Shown here piece after piece: positions 11,542-22,600 of a stretch of 64,000 nt of DNA (positions are counted from its first letter, which is position 1; each line of letters begins with the position of its first letter). Made by a program: the position numbers and the translations under genes. The notes under the pieces are model-generated. The model saw only the letters and a program-made list of their open reading frames with translations, was not told the DNA's origin and ran no database searches. This DNA comes from Paracyclopina nana (lineage: Eukaryota; Arthropoda; Copepoda; Cyclopoida; Cyclopettidae): positions 4,734,501 through 4,798,500 of the forward strand of contig JAGUCH010000007.1 in NCBI GenBank assembly GCA_019096065.1. The letters run 5' to 3'.

Positions 11542-12626
11542 TTCAAAGTAAAATGAGCAATTAAAGGGATTCTGAGCATTCTAAAAGCTTTCCAAAGCTT
11601 TCAGGTCGAAAATGCAGAAGTAACGAAAGTATTTTTATAAAAAACGTCAGACATAAGTCTATACATTATGGTACCAAGATGTACTCACTTTTGCTTCAAT
11701 GTAAATAAAAAACAATAACTGATGTTGACAGTACGTAAGATGCGCATACATACATAAATAATAATCATGGAAATATTGCCTTTGTTTTAGCTTTGGTAAA
11801 CATGTTTTATTACACAATTCAGAGCATGTTGTAAAGGCCTTTTTTGCTTGCTTTTTATTTTGGATTTTGCCACATATGTTTCGCTCACACTTTTTTAAAA
11901 GTTTTCTCCCAAGACCAATTTTTTGCCAAATGACCCATAAGAAATGAAATTAATTACAGTCAATGGGCGAAGTTTTGTCATTCATTTTGTCCTCAGTTGA
12001 CTTTGTAGACGATCAGCGATTCAGTAAATCCAAATTAAGTGTGATCTAATAGGGCAAATAGCAAGCATATTGCTTCACTTTAAAATACATGCAGGCATTG
12101 TGTAGGTAAACAAATACATCAACAGTTATGTTGCGTGATGTATTCATAATTACCAAAAAACCTTTTGAATCGATCTCAGCTCTCTTAATCAACTCTTATA
12201 TACATGCAATTACTATAAGTTTTTTGTCAGTGTTTTTCTCCATGAAAAGCCTCGTTCCTTTAAATAAAAGTTGGCGGCCGGTTTGTCACAATTCACCAGG
12301 TCACACTAAGAAGAAACTTTGAAAGTGGGGGAAAAGTTTGGCTGATTTACGACAGTGAAAAAAAAACTGAGTGGCTGGGCCTCTAATAGATTTTCCGCAA
12401 AAGTGTGAGGATCTACGACGAAGGAATATGCAAGTTCATAATCAAAAGGAAAAAGGCCTCTCTTTTATCCGTAATTCGAACAGTAGCTTCTCTTCGCTAG
12501 CAGCTAGCAAGGTGCTCTGAAGGATTGCGGCGGCTTTCGCTGCGAGCGAGAAGGCTAAAAGATAAAAGGCTCGCAGTCTGCGACAAGCTCGACTCCCTAT
12601 TATAGCCAGGCCCAAAAAGCTCAAAT

Positions 12627-15600
12627 ATGTCTTTGAATTTCACTAGTGAATCCATGAATGCCACCCATAATGGAACTGGCTTCAATGAAACGTTACAGGT
12701 GACCCAAAAAAAAGGCTCGCTCTTTAGACAGCTTTTTGAGAATTACCACATAACGGTTTTTCTTAAGAGCCACACCCTTGGCATCTATAATCGTATTTTA
12801 GACCATTTACAGCATTAGATAAAGGATTTTTTTATATAAAATTATCAATTACAGGAAATGTGCCCAATTTTCACGGAAACGGAAGAGAAAGTGGTGCAGT
12901 ATTCGGCTTTTTGGATCGATGGCGTGGCCAAGACGACGCTGGCCGTTTTGGGCGTTTTCTCCAACCTTTTGGCGGCTTACATCCTGAACCAGAACCAGAT
13001 GAGGAACTCGTTCAACCTCTGCTTGGTCTCGCTGTCAGTGATCGACACCATTTTTCTCGTTGGCTCAATTCTCGAAAGCTTCAGACGAAGGTATGTAAAC
13101 TATAAGCGAGTGGCAAACATCATTAATTATGTATAACGTTTTTCTACACGTATTTTTGATCTTAGGTTTCGCCTTGTGACTAGCTTACACATCATTCTGT
13201 ATCCGCAATTGCTGTATCCCCTCAGCAGTATTTCCTTGACAGCTTCCATCTACATGATTGTAGCCATCACCTTGGAGCGATACTGTGCTGTTCATTATCC
13301 GTTAAACTACAGACAGGTATTATCACGTTTACATTATACATATGCATTTAGTCATTGTTTTGCAGTACATTTGTCATGTACGCATAATTGTCAAAGAGAA
13401 TAATATGTGGGATGATACTCATGAAAAAAACAGGCTGGCTAGAGTAGAGTGCTTCAAAAAGTTCCTATGCTCTCATTTTTAATTGAAGGCTGGCTCTTAA
13501 TTAGTTGCCGCTAATAAAATACCAAAATTATTATTAAGCATATTTACGTAATACCAAATCCCCGGCCTGGAAAATTTGGGGAATTTTGTGCCGTACGAAT
13601 CTTGCCTGGATACACCGAATTGATAAGAGGAAGGTTATTGAAATCATGTTATATTTATGGCTTGTTTTAATGCAATACCTAATTATTCGAAAGAGCAACC
13701 TTACTTGATCAGTTAAGTTCAGCTAGTTCTAGCCAAGTTCGGTTCGTTTTAGCAATGTCCAGTTGACCGCTGAGCTGACACGCCAACGCGTTGTACATCA
13801 GCAGCTGATGAGCAAAGTTAGCTTTTCTCAATTGAGCGAGCTTCAGTTACTACACATATGAGAACACTTTTTGTAGGTGGGCAAGTAATTAAGCTAGTAC
13901 TACATAAAATCAAGCTAAGTTAAGTTCTACCTACATAAATATCTGGGAACGGAACGGAACTGAACTTAACTTTTTACCTAACTTAACTTGACTAACAGGT
14001 CAATATAGGAACGCCCTAATATCTACTAATTTTGACACTTTTGGTAGTCTAGAAGTCATTCAAATAAGAAGCTGAAAATTGGTCTTGAAATGAGAATTTG
14101 GCGATTTGACAGAATTTCTACTGAGCGCGAAAGCGGCTTTTTTGTCTACTGTGTAGCGGTAATTTGATGGTTACACAGGTATACCAAGCAAAAATTACAT
14201 CGCACGGTGGTTCAAAAGCCGTTTTCACGCTCATGTGAAATTCCGCCAAATCGCCAAATTCTCATTTTGACGCCAATTTTCAGATTCTTTTTGGGAGAGC
14301 TTGTTAGCCATGAAAATAGCTCAAATTAGTGAAAAATGGCAGAAAAGAGATGAAATTCATCTTTAAAATGAAAATTTGTTTGAAAAAGTTTCCATGAGGA
14401 AAAACAGTAGAACAGCCAATTTTGCCTACTTTCAGGATTCTATAACTTTTCTTTGACATCGAATGACATTTAGATATTATTGCTATGATGATAATCAGAC
14501 CCCATTTAATGATTATTCATCAAAATTGGCTGCGGAAATGTGCGGAATTGGGAGCTCTGAAAGTCAATTTTTAGCTTAGAGCCCTATGAAAATTGACTTC
14601 GACGATTTCGCGAGTTTTTTCCCCGTGCGCGTCCAGAAGGGATTTTGAACCACTGTGCATCGTACAGCAACCTACGTATTTTAAGCCAAGTTCTTAGTTC
14701 ACAAGAATTTTTTCATTGTGGTATCGCATTACATTTCTACGCTCTAAATGTTGCATATTCTCTTGAGAAATTACAATTTAAAAATAATGATACTCATGAA
14801 AAAAACAGGCTGGCAAGAGTAGAGTGCTAAAAAAATTCCTTTGCTCTCATTTTTAAATGAAGGTTTGCCTTATTAAGTTGCCGCTAAAATGTACCAAAAT
14901 AATAATTGATCATATCCCAACCAGAAATTTTCCCAAGTTTTCTGAAAGTTATTGTAACGTTCTCACACTTCTTCGTTTTACCCAAGTTGAGTTTATGTCG
15001 TTATGTAACATTAACTTCTGTACCACCTAAGAAAAAAAAATGAAAAAATAGAAGGTGACAAGAAAAATTGGTGTTTTCGATTTTACCTAGGTGCCAAGGC
15101 AGTTAATGTTACATAATGACTTATTTAACTCTGTGTTGATAAAACATATCAGCTTCACTTAGGGTTTTTTAGTCGTATGAGTGCTCAGAATTTCTGGTTG
15201 GGATATACGTAATACCACATCCCCGCCATGGAAAAATTGGATCAAGTCATCTAATTTTGGGGAATTTTGTGCCGTACGAATCACGCCGAATCGATTAGGG
15301 GAAGGTTATTGAAATTATTATATAAATCGCGTGTTTTAAAGCAATACCTAATTATTCGAGAGAGGTATACTGGTTTAACCAGTTTCTTTCATGGCTAATT
15401 TCACAGTTGTTTGCCAATTTGAGCTTATAGCACCAACAGCTGCATCAATTTTTACACTTTTGGCAGAAAATGCTCCTGGAAAGTTTTGTAATTAGGGGGC
15501 GGCCGTACTTGGATCGACTAGGACATACTGTCCCTGGATAGACTACAACATATCGTCCTTGGATAGACAGACAGAACCCATAGTCCCTGGATCGACGAGA

Positions 15601-18600
15601 CGGATCATCCTTGGATCGACTATGAAGACAAACAGTCCTTGGATCAACGAAACGGATAGTCCTTGGATCGACTACTATGACTTAGCAGGACTTGGGTCGA
15701 CTAGAACGAACTGTGCTTGGATAGACTGACAGAACAGACTGTCCCTGCATCGAAAAACGGATCGTACTTGGATCGACAGCTAGAACGTACTGTACAATGT
15801 TAGACTGCAATGACAAACTGTCCCTGGATAGACTAGAAAGAGCTGTCCTTGGATAGACTGTTAGAACAGACTGTCATTGGATAGACTACCAAATGATGAA
15901 ATATCTGATAAAAAAGACATCTATCTCTTAGGCAAAGCCATAAGCCATTATGCATTAGGCCGTTCTCATATTGCCCGAAAAAGCTCAGCTAAGGTAAAAA
16001 TAGCTAAGCAAACGCTCAACATTTCAAGCAAATTAGCTTAGCGCTTTTTCCGGCATTATGAGAATGGCCTTTTGTGTCATCTAATTCTCCTAGTCTCTAG
16101 TCTCCTAGTGCCAAAAGTAACTGAAATGAGCATATTATCTGGACATTTTTTTAATCTAGGCACGAAACTCGCGTAATGTGAATTGCCTGAGCAAAATTGC
16201 ATATTTTGACAAAGGCCAAACTTTGGCCTTTGTGTCATCTAGTTTTGACAAGACCAGTCTCCCAGTGCCAAAAGTAACTGAAACTAGCATATTTTCTGGA
16301 CATTCGACCAGTCGATGTGTCCGTTTTCCGTTTTCCCAGTCGATCCAAGTCTGATTCGTCTCGTCGATTACATCGTGGCAAAAAACTGCGTAGTTTGAGC
16401 CGAGTTCTTTGCTCACAAGAATTTTTTCATAGTGGTTTCGCGCCAAGAACGCATTACATTTCCACGCTCTAATGCTCTGTTCATCTACAAACTCCTTAAG
16501 GAATCGGAACGCGAAATTCCTCTGCGCAAAGGAGTTCTCAGTACATGAACTAGCTGCGTAGAGTTGTCATTCTGCATGGTTTCGTCATTATGCATTCCTT
16601 AAGGAACGGTAGATGAACAGAGTATAAATGTTGCATATTCTCTTGAGAAATTACAATTTTAAACTGGAGTAGGAACAGAACGCAGCACTTGAGGTATTAT
16701 TTGGTCTGGGCAAACATCTACCATCAATTTTTATTGCATAGCTTTCTCCCCCAAATTGGATTGGTGAATATCTGTAAAGGTCCAGAAATTGCTTCCTTCC
16801 AGGCAACAAGTGAGCCCAAGTTGATGCGGAGAAGAATGTTGCGCTACTTGCTTCCAGTCATCGGTTTGTCGGTCTTGGTCAACATTTCCAAGTTTTTCGA
16901 GGCCTACGTGGACAAAAGGCCCGACGGGACCTACACCTACTCCATTTCTCCACTGCGGAGAAACATGACTTACTCAGCAGTCACAAATTGGATGCGAGTG
17001 GTTTTGCTCAGCACGGTTCCATTAGCGATTATTATTTATTTCAACTTCAAAGTGTACAAAGACATCAGAGAGCGAAGCTTGCGACGAAGCAACCAAAGAA
17101 GAGCCATTTCTGTCACCAAAGGATCTCCAGAGACGAAAGTAAGCAAAGACACTTTCGAGCAATTACTATTTAGGTGAAGTAATCCTCAAATAAGCCTTGC
17201 AATGGTATTTGGCCTAGAAACACCTCAAAAATGTGTTGGATTGTAGCTAAAAAAATATCAAAAGGAATTTATAGCACAGATGCTATAAGCTGATCGTGAT
17301 GCAACATCCCTTGATTAACGCAGAGGTTTTCATTTAAGCCATGGCGTTAATTACAGCACATGATACGAACTAATGCTTTCTTGATGTACGTAAAAGATCG
17401 TATACAAAAATTGTTTAGTGAATATGCTGCTGATTACCTGTAAGGTGCAGCTCTTAACTAGGGTTCTAGATATTCCTCCGCGACTTCGTAGTACTACGTA
17501 ATAGGGTGAACCGTAGAGAAAATCAGCTGTACTCATTTTGTTCAATTCGCTTCATAGAAATCCCCATGAACTGAACAAAATGGGGTCAGCTGATGCCTCT
17601 ACGCGTTACCCTATAACGTAGTAAAACGAAGTCGCGGAGGAATATCAAGAACCCTACTCTTAACGAGTTCAACATGAATCCTAGCAGAGTTTTCAGGGGC
17701 AAATTCCTGCTTTTCTTGATAGTTCTTTTTTTTGCCCTACCAAGCTGAATTCGCTGCTTGTGTAAAAGTTAAAATGCTTCAAAATAATTTGAAAATGTGC
17801 CAGTACCAGCAAACTATTTTAAAAAAATTGAGTTTGTTTACCATAGCTTAGGGTTGACTTGAAGTCGATCTGTTTTTTACATCAGCTGAAGACTCATTCA
17901 GTCATTCTTTGATTGTCATTGGTCAATTTTTCTCCTTTTCCCGTATGGCATTTCACGTTCATATTCGTGGGGAAAACATTTGGTTAAGGCAATCAATCAA
18001 TGGCTAATCTGTGATAGTTTTGACCTTTGCTCTCTATAATTTAATAATGAGAATGCTACACCATTCATTCTAACACACACTTGAAAATGTAGTACTTTAT
18101 TTTCTTCAGGCATCGGTTATACCAACCACAAGATCTTGCATTGAGCTCCAAACTCTCAATAATTGCAACCAAATCGAACAGGATGCTAACTCAATAAGGT
18201 GATGCCAGCTCCAAAAGACGGTTACAGAAAAAGTCCAATTTTTCCATTTTCCCTTGCAGGACTAAAGACGACTCTCCTGTTGTGCATTCCAATGAGAATA
18301 GGAGGATGGCTGAGGACAAATTGGCTGGGATTTTCCTCTTCATTATCCTCGGATTCATTTTGTGCCATTTACCACGAGTGGCACTAGATGTGCACGAAAT
18401 TGCCACCCTTGAGCACTACAATATGTGCAGGGCCGCGCGAGTGCCGCACGTATTCCCTGCGTGGTCGTTTGTGGCCATTAATATTAGCCACTTTTGCCTC
18501 GTACTGAGCGCAACAATGAATATGTACATTTACTGCTATATGAGCACCAGATTCCGAGAGGAGCTCCTCATCATTGTGGGCAAAATTAAGGCTTGCTTCT

Positions 18601-18641
18601 GCAGACGAAACAGAGCTAATAAAAGTGGAATAAACGTGTGA
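12627..18641 (+). CDS. rhodopsin-family GPCR, FMRFamide-receptor-like
   Basis: This is a seven-transmembrane G-protein-coupled receptor of the neuropeptide type, resembling invertebrate FMRFamide-like receptors. Six exons (12627-12698, 12855-13090, 13166-13316, 16803-17138, 18110-18198, 18260-18641) sum to 421 codons plus stop. The extracellular N-terminus has several NxS/T sites. TM1 and TM2 lie in exon 2. Exon 3 carries TM3 and an ERY motif (residues 140-142) in place of DRY. Exon 4 carries TM4-TM5 with the VNISKFFE stretch typical of the FMRFa-receptor group. Exon 6 carries TM6, with CHLP in place of CWxP, and TM7 with an NxxIY-type end, then a basic Cys-containing tail. Exon 5 encodes most of the third intracellular loop. 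Intron 3 is 3.5 kb and full of repeats. A decayed copy of exon 5 lies at 19453-19531. The ligand is not predictable. AATAAA is at 18775. Confidence 0.85.
13418..13680. repeat. dispersed repeat G, copy 1 (GPCR intron 3)
   Basis: This segment, starting GATACTCATGAAAAAAACAG and ending near AATTATTCGA, recurs at 14788-15365. In that copy it is split by an inserted element. It has no coding capacity. The copies differ by scattered substitutions and small indels. Confidence 0.7.
14071..14286. repeat. long inverted repeat (GAGAATTTGGCGATTTGAC arms)
   Basis: The arms at about 14071-14125 and 14230-14286 are inverted copies, including GAGAATTTGGCGATTTG and its complement, with a second internal pair built on GCGAAAGCGGC/GCCGTTTTCACGC. 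A single-arm relative is at about 50300-50335. This looks like one end of a larger dispersed element that continues to 14640. Confidence 0.6.
14225..14640. repeat. dispersed repeat H, copy 1
   Basis: About 400 bp, ending with CGCGAGTTTTTTCCCCGTG and GCGTCCAGAAG, is clearly homologous to 50300-50712 in the same orientation, inside an intron of the guanylyl cyclase gene. Shared landmarks include the run ATGATTATTCATCAAAATTG and the ending GCGCGTCCAGAAG. No protein-coding frame survives. Confidence 0.7.
14788..15365. repeat. dispersed repeat G, copy 2, interrupted by an insertion
   Basis: This is the second copy of the repeat at 13418-13680. It is colinear with copy 1 except for a 277-bp insertion at 14926-15202 and a short extra segment near 15238. 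The sequence just upstream, 14675-14787, is also homologous to 16390-16665. Confidence 0.7.
14926..15202. mobile_element. short element with CCCAACCAGA inverted ends, nested in repeat G
   Basis: The element begins CCCAACCAGAAATTTT and ends with the inverted AAATTTCTGGTTGGG. Comparison with uninterrupted copy 1 (CATATTTACG) shows that it split the repeat, leaving AT on both sides. The same ends bound a 1.2 kb relative at 50713-51913. The superfamily is not assigned; a 2-bp duplication is inferred. Confidence 0.75.
15506..15890. repeat. degenerate minisatellite with CTTGGATCGAC core
   Basis: About a dozen units of roughly 27-38 bp contain a CCTTGGATCGACTA or CCCTGGATAGAC core alternating with AGAAC/ACGGA spacers. 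The units are strongly diverged. The region lies in GPCR intron 3. A further core-like stretch occurs near 16320-16370. No function is evident. Confidence 0.75.
15958..16068. repeat. imperfect inverted repeat (GGCCGTTCTCATAT arms)
   Basis: The arms GGCCGTTCTCATATTGCC and GGCATTATGAGAATGGCC bracket a short interior with TTAGCT motifs, giving a hairpin-type element of about 110 bp. Just downstream, 16073-16147 and 16232-16302 are imperfect direct repeats of each other. All lie in GPCR intron 3. Confidence 0.55.
16473..16624. mobile_element. MITE family A, copy 2, with TAA target duplication
   Basis: This 152-bp element has TGCTCTGTTCATCTAC and GTAGATGAACAGAGTA ends and is flanked by TAA at 16470-16472 and 16625-16627. 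It sits inside a repeat (16390-16665) whose uninterrupted homologue at 14675-14790 reads straight through CTCTAAATG. That gives a natural empty site and confirms both the ends and the 3-bp duplication. It is inverted relative to copies 1 and 3. Confidence 0.9.
17459..17656. mobile_element. hAT-type MITE with 8-bp target duplication
   Basis: The element begins TAGGGTTCTAGATATTCC, with TCCGCGACTTCG next, and ends in the inverted complement, CGAAGTCGCGGA...GAACCCTA. The 8-mer CTCTTAAC flanks it on both sides (17451-17458 and 17657-17664). An 8-bp duplication together with TAGGG-type ends fits the hAT superfamily. At 198 bp it has no coding capacity. It lies in GPCR intron 4. Confidence 0.85.
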
Positions 18642-18784
18642 ATTCGAGGCCAAATTGCCATTACACATCATATCTGTTGTACCCTCTTAATTGGATGTTT
18701 AACTAATTTGTACTCGGAATTTCATGTGAATTTTTGAAATAATTGTGTGATACATCTGCTACGTGTGAGGAAAAAATAAATGCA

Positions 18785-19012
18785 TGTATTTTACTGTGGA
18801 GTATTTTGTCACAGCTTTTTTGCCATCTGCGAAACAATTCCGCTTGCATGCTTGTAGCGAAATACAGGCGTAAGCTGCTGTATCCACTGAAGGGGAAGAC
18901 GCTTTTGCAGTGAGATTCACCTCTTATTTGAACTCTTGGAGAAAAATCTTTGAACTTCTTTGATGGCAAATTGAAGCAATCTGATACGAGTATCTTATTG
19001 CAGCCTAGCTTC
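18785..19012 (-). pseudogene. decayed copy of the last VPS41 exon
   Basis: On the minus strand this segment is colinear with VPS41 exon 10 (19916-19644). Shared blocks include GGCTGCAA.AAGAT.CTCGT, GATTGCTTCA, GTGGATACAG and AAAAAGCTGT.ACAAAAT. It has in-frame stops near its start, indels, and has lost the bases encoding the first zinc-binding cysteine pair. It lies just downstream of the intact GPCR gene. It is read as a relic of a tandem duplication, and no functional product is expected. Confidence 0.85.
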
Positions 19013-19452
19013 TACAAGCGATACTAAAAGAACCAATTAAAACCATATATCATATTTAAGGAAAAAGAACGATTTTCACTTGTTGCTTTAGTAAAGCAGG
19101 ATGAAATCACGAGTTAGTGTATTATTAAAGGATGAAAATATAAACGCAATTTCTGTCCACGCACTTTCCGTACCTGAAAGCACTTATGCCATTTTCCTAC
19201 TACGCCCCCAGAGAGAAAGAGTCAGCCCACGTTTCGTTGGAGGCCAATTACTCCCACAATTGAAAGGGAAAAAAGAGAGATTCATTTTGTCTCTATGGCT
19301 ACCGATTCAGTTTCTGCGTTTCCTTTTCATAACACAATCCTGATAAATGTATATCTGCTTTCAAAATATGATTGCGAGTACATTTATGATCCCCCGGGAG
19401 AAAATAAGTGTCAGGATATGCCAGATAACCAGTAATTCTCTTTCCCTAACAG

Positions 19453-19531
19453 GCGAATGTTATGCCAGCAACAAGATCTTGTATCCACTCAATAACTTCA
19501 GCCAAATGGAATAGGATGCCAACTCAATAAT
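19453..19531 (+). pseudogene. decayed copy of GPCR exon 5
   Basis: After an AACAG acceptor-like end, this segment aligns to GPCR exon 5 (18110-18198), sharing ACAAGATCTTG, CTCAATAA, CCAAAT and AACTCAATAA, with a deletion of about ten bases that breaks the frame and loss of the donor site. Most of exon 6 cannot be found downstream. It lies between the dead VPS41 exon and the live one. Confidence 0.8.
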
Positions 19532-19643
19532 GAAAATGCCTATTGCCACTTTTGCGGCTCATTCTTTTTGTAGGAATGATAATAGGAGTATTTTCAATGA
19601 ATAGGAATAATTATAACAAAGAAGTAAAAACTGCTTATCATTG

Positions 19644-22600
19644 TCATTTCCGAGCATTGCACATGGAGCATTTTGTGACAGCTTTTTCGTCATCTGCGAG
19701 GCATTCCACGTGTACTGCATGCTTACAGTGAAACACGAAAGTATCGCTGTAAGCCACTGTATCCACAGAGGGGGAAGCAATAACATGCCCACCACAGCCA
19801 CCACAAAGAGATTCCTCGTTGATTTGAACTCCTCGTGATAAAACTTTGAACTGTTTTTGAAGCAAAGTGAAGCAATCCGAGACGAGAATCTTGTTGCAGC
19901 CCTCCTGAAGCGTGACCTAAAATAGTAATGGAATGAATATTGAGAGGTTTTGATGGCATGAAGAAAAAATAAAAATCACATATTTTTTCCCCGACTGCAG
20001 CTACTTTTAAAACTCCCAGATGAGTAGCTTTTCTACACATAAAAATATCTTGATGATTATGTAAAAAATCTAAAGTTAATGACGGATGTGTCAATGCATA
20101 ATTATGCTGTGTTCACCTGTAAAGGAATTTTTTTCCTTCCGTTAAATTGCGTTTTACTTAAGCCTCCTATTTCAGTTCTGATCATTTTTACTTACTTTTG
20201 ATAGCTTTTAGTAGACCACTTTTCCCACCTCTTTTGATCATATGAGTTTGAAGTGTTTTGATTAATCAGAAGTACGAAAACTTAAGCATTTCATTTAAGG
20301 ATGCCGTAAGATTTTAAGGAAACGAGGCATTAGGGCGTTTCCATATTGGCCTGTTAGTCAAGATAAGTTTCAACCAATTAACTCCTCAACAGCAAGTCAA
20401 GAACACAAAGGAGTTTTTGTGAAAACCCTAAATAACTAAGCAGTTATGAAGCATAAGATATTTTTGGGCAACAAATGCCCAAATAAATCAGCACTGTCCA
20501 TTGTGTATTTTGAAATTCTAGCCTAAAATGAAGGGAAGAAAGGCAGCGTTAACTTCATGCTCATAGATTTTTAAATCCTTGCAAGTTTCTTGTTGATCCA
20601 AGATAACACCTAAAGTCTTTTCTTTTCACTACCAACAAATATTGGAGCCTTTTTTCAAAACACTTTCAGAAATCTTTTTTCTTAGCTTACAACATTGCCT
20701 CAACGTGCATGTCCAAGTAACGAAAGCTCAAAAGCGTGTAAAAGCCTGGAAAATCAGCTCTTTACTATACAACCCAATTAAGCATACATAGCATTAACTA
20801 AAAAGGAAAATGCTTGAAAAACTCTTAAATTAGAGAGCAATTAGTTAAAAAAGGCTAAACATAACATCCCATTTCTCTTGATTATTTTTGCTACTGCTAA
20901 TGTAAATTTAGGCCCTGATCATCTCGTAATTCAGCTTCAATTATGAGCGCCGTTACATCGATCGCAATAACAAGCATAACATGTGTCACCTGGTAATTTT
21001 ACTGCGCTTTTTGTTGGTTTAATATTGAGCTTTTTTGCTAAAATTCTTTTTTGCAAATTAGGCAGCATTGTATGCGCAATTATAATTATGGAAAAAAACC
21101 ATCTTTTCTTTCTTAAAAAGTCATCAAAATAGCTAAAATCAGCTTTAGAGGTTTGGTGAATTGCAATTTAAAAGTTGCTATGCTGATAATTCACCTTGTA
21201 TTATGGTCAGCAGATGATCAACTATAATTCACCTCTTAATAACAAATTGAAGCTGACGTAACGCTGATAATATCGCTTGAATTACGGGCAGATGATCCAA
21301 GCCTTAATGCACAATCCAGCTTTTGGTAAAAATATGGCTCAGTCTCTTATGTTTCATAGCCTCCCATATGGTTTCCCGGATGTACTGTAAAAAGTCCGCT
21401 CGTATTATTAAAGACCAGATATTGAAGGTTCTTTTGAAAAAATAGCTTATGCCCACTAAAATCGCCCTAAAATCGGTCTTTTTTTAATCCTTTTCTTGTT
21501 AGAAAAATACCTTGCATTAGTGACTTATGATATTTTTTATGGTGCTTTTTTTATTTATTTTTTTGCCAAAATCCCTCACCAAGGCAAGGACTCTTATGTT
21601 TTATGACGTGTTTTTTTTTGGCTTTGCATATTAGGTAGGACTTTCTACAAATGGATTTTATTTTTTTATATACTGTAATACGATTTCCTCGTGTTATAAT
21701 TCAGTTTACCGATCCGACTCAGCTCTTTTATATCACAGTTCTTTCTAAGCAATTTGGGGGATATTAAATACTTAATGGCCCTGGAATCAAATTTGAGGGA
21801 TTTTAAGTAATTTAATGCCCTCATATTCCATGGAACTAATCCAAATTCCAAAGAAGTTAGAAAAAGAGAGGATCATCCTAGGTTTGAACCTCAGACTGTT
21901 GGATCTGCATTCCAATACTCTATCCATTTAGCTATGGAAACATCAAGAAAATTACATGCTATGTATAGGACTTAACCATAATTTAAGCAAAATAGAGAAA
22001 TCAAAAAAAAGTTAAGTGATGACTAGGGTGTGAACCCTAGACTCCTAAATCACGAGCCAAGCGCTCTAACCAGTGTACCATAGGAGCACCTCTAGAAAAA
22101 TGGTTTTTAAAAGTCTATTTTATTGCTCCCAAACCATGGGATGCTAGCTCATCAGAGCCAGTGACATTCACATAGCAACGAAAAACAGAGCAGAAATTTC
22201 TAGGGCACGTGGCAGCCCGGTAACTTCATTAAAACACTCAAAAATCGTATTACAGAATATAAAATTGTATATTTTGAGCTAGGGCACGTAAAATCGGGTC
22301 ATTAAATAGCTGACCTCGGATTTTAAAATGGAAAAACACTCGTACAATTACAGCCCTCGCAGGCTCGGGCTAGTAAAGCTGTACTCGAGTTTTCCCATTT
22401 TAAAATCCTCGCTCAGCTATTTAATGACCCTACTTTACGTGCCCCAGCTCGAAATAAATAACTATTATTCAATTCCCAGTTATAAATATCCAGAAGAGAC
22501 TGAGTTTCTGACAATTTTATAAAACATGCACATGCCATTATGGGATCATACAGCATCAATCAAATGTCTTCAAAACAATGGCCTGGTTCACCTGCGATAT

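Larger units (their letters stand above)
10183..12626. other. repeat-rich intergenic region upstream of the GPCR gene
   Basis: No gene is supported here. The stretch contains the tandem repeat at 10674-10797, three terminal-inverted-repeat elements (10867-11010, 11111-11332, 11373-11541) and an arm at about 10632-10680 that matches one side of the hairpin at 22276-22450. From 11550 to 12600 only AT-rich sequence is seen; the GPCR promoter should lie at its right end. Confidence 0.6.

Noticed and set aside
13985-14020. Additional transposon end shared with 20336-20370
   Set aside because: Shared end sequence (CTTGACTAACAGGTCAATAT-like) is visible, but the other end of neither copy could be fixed, so no element is annotated.
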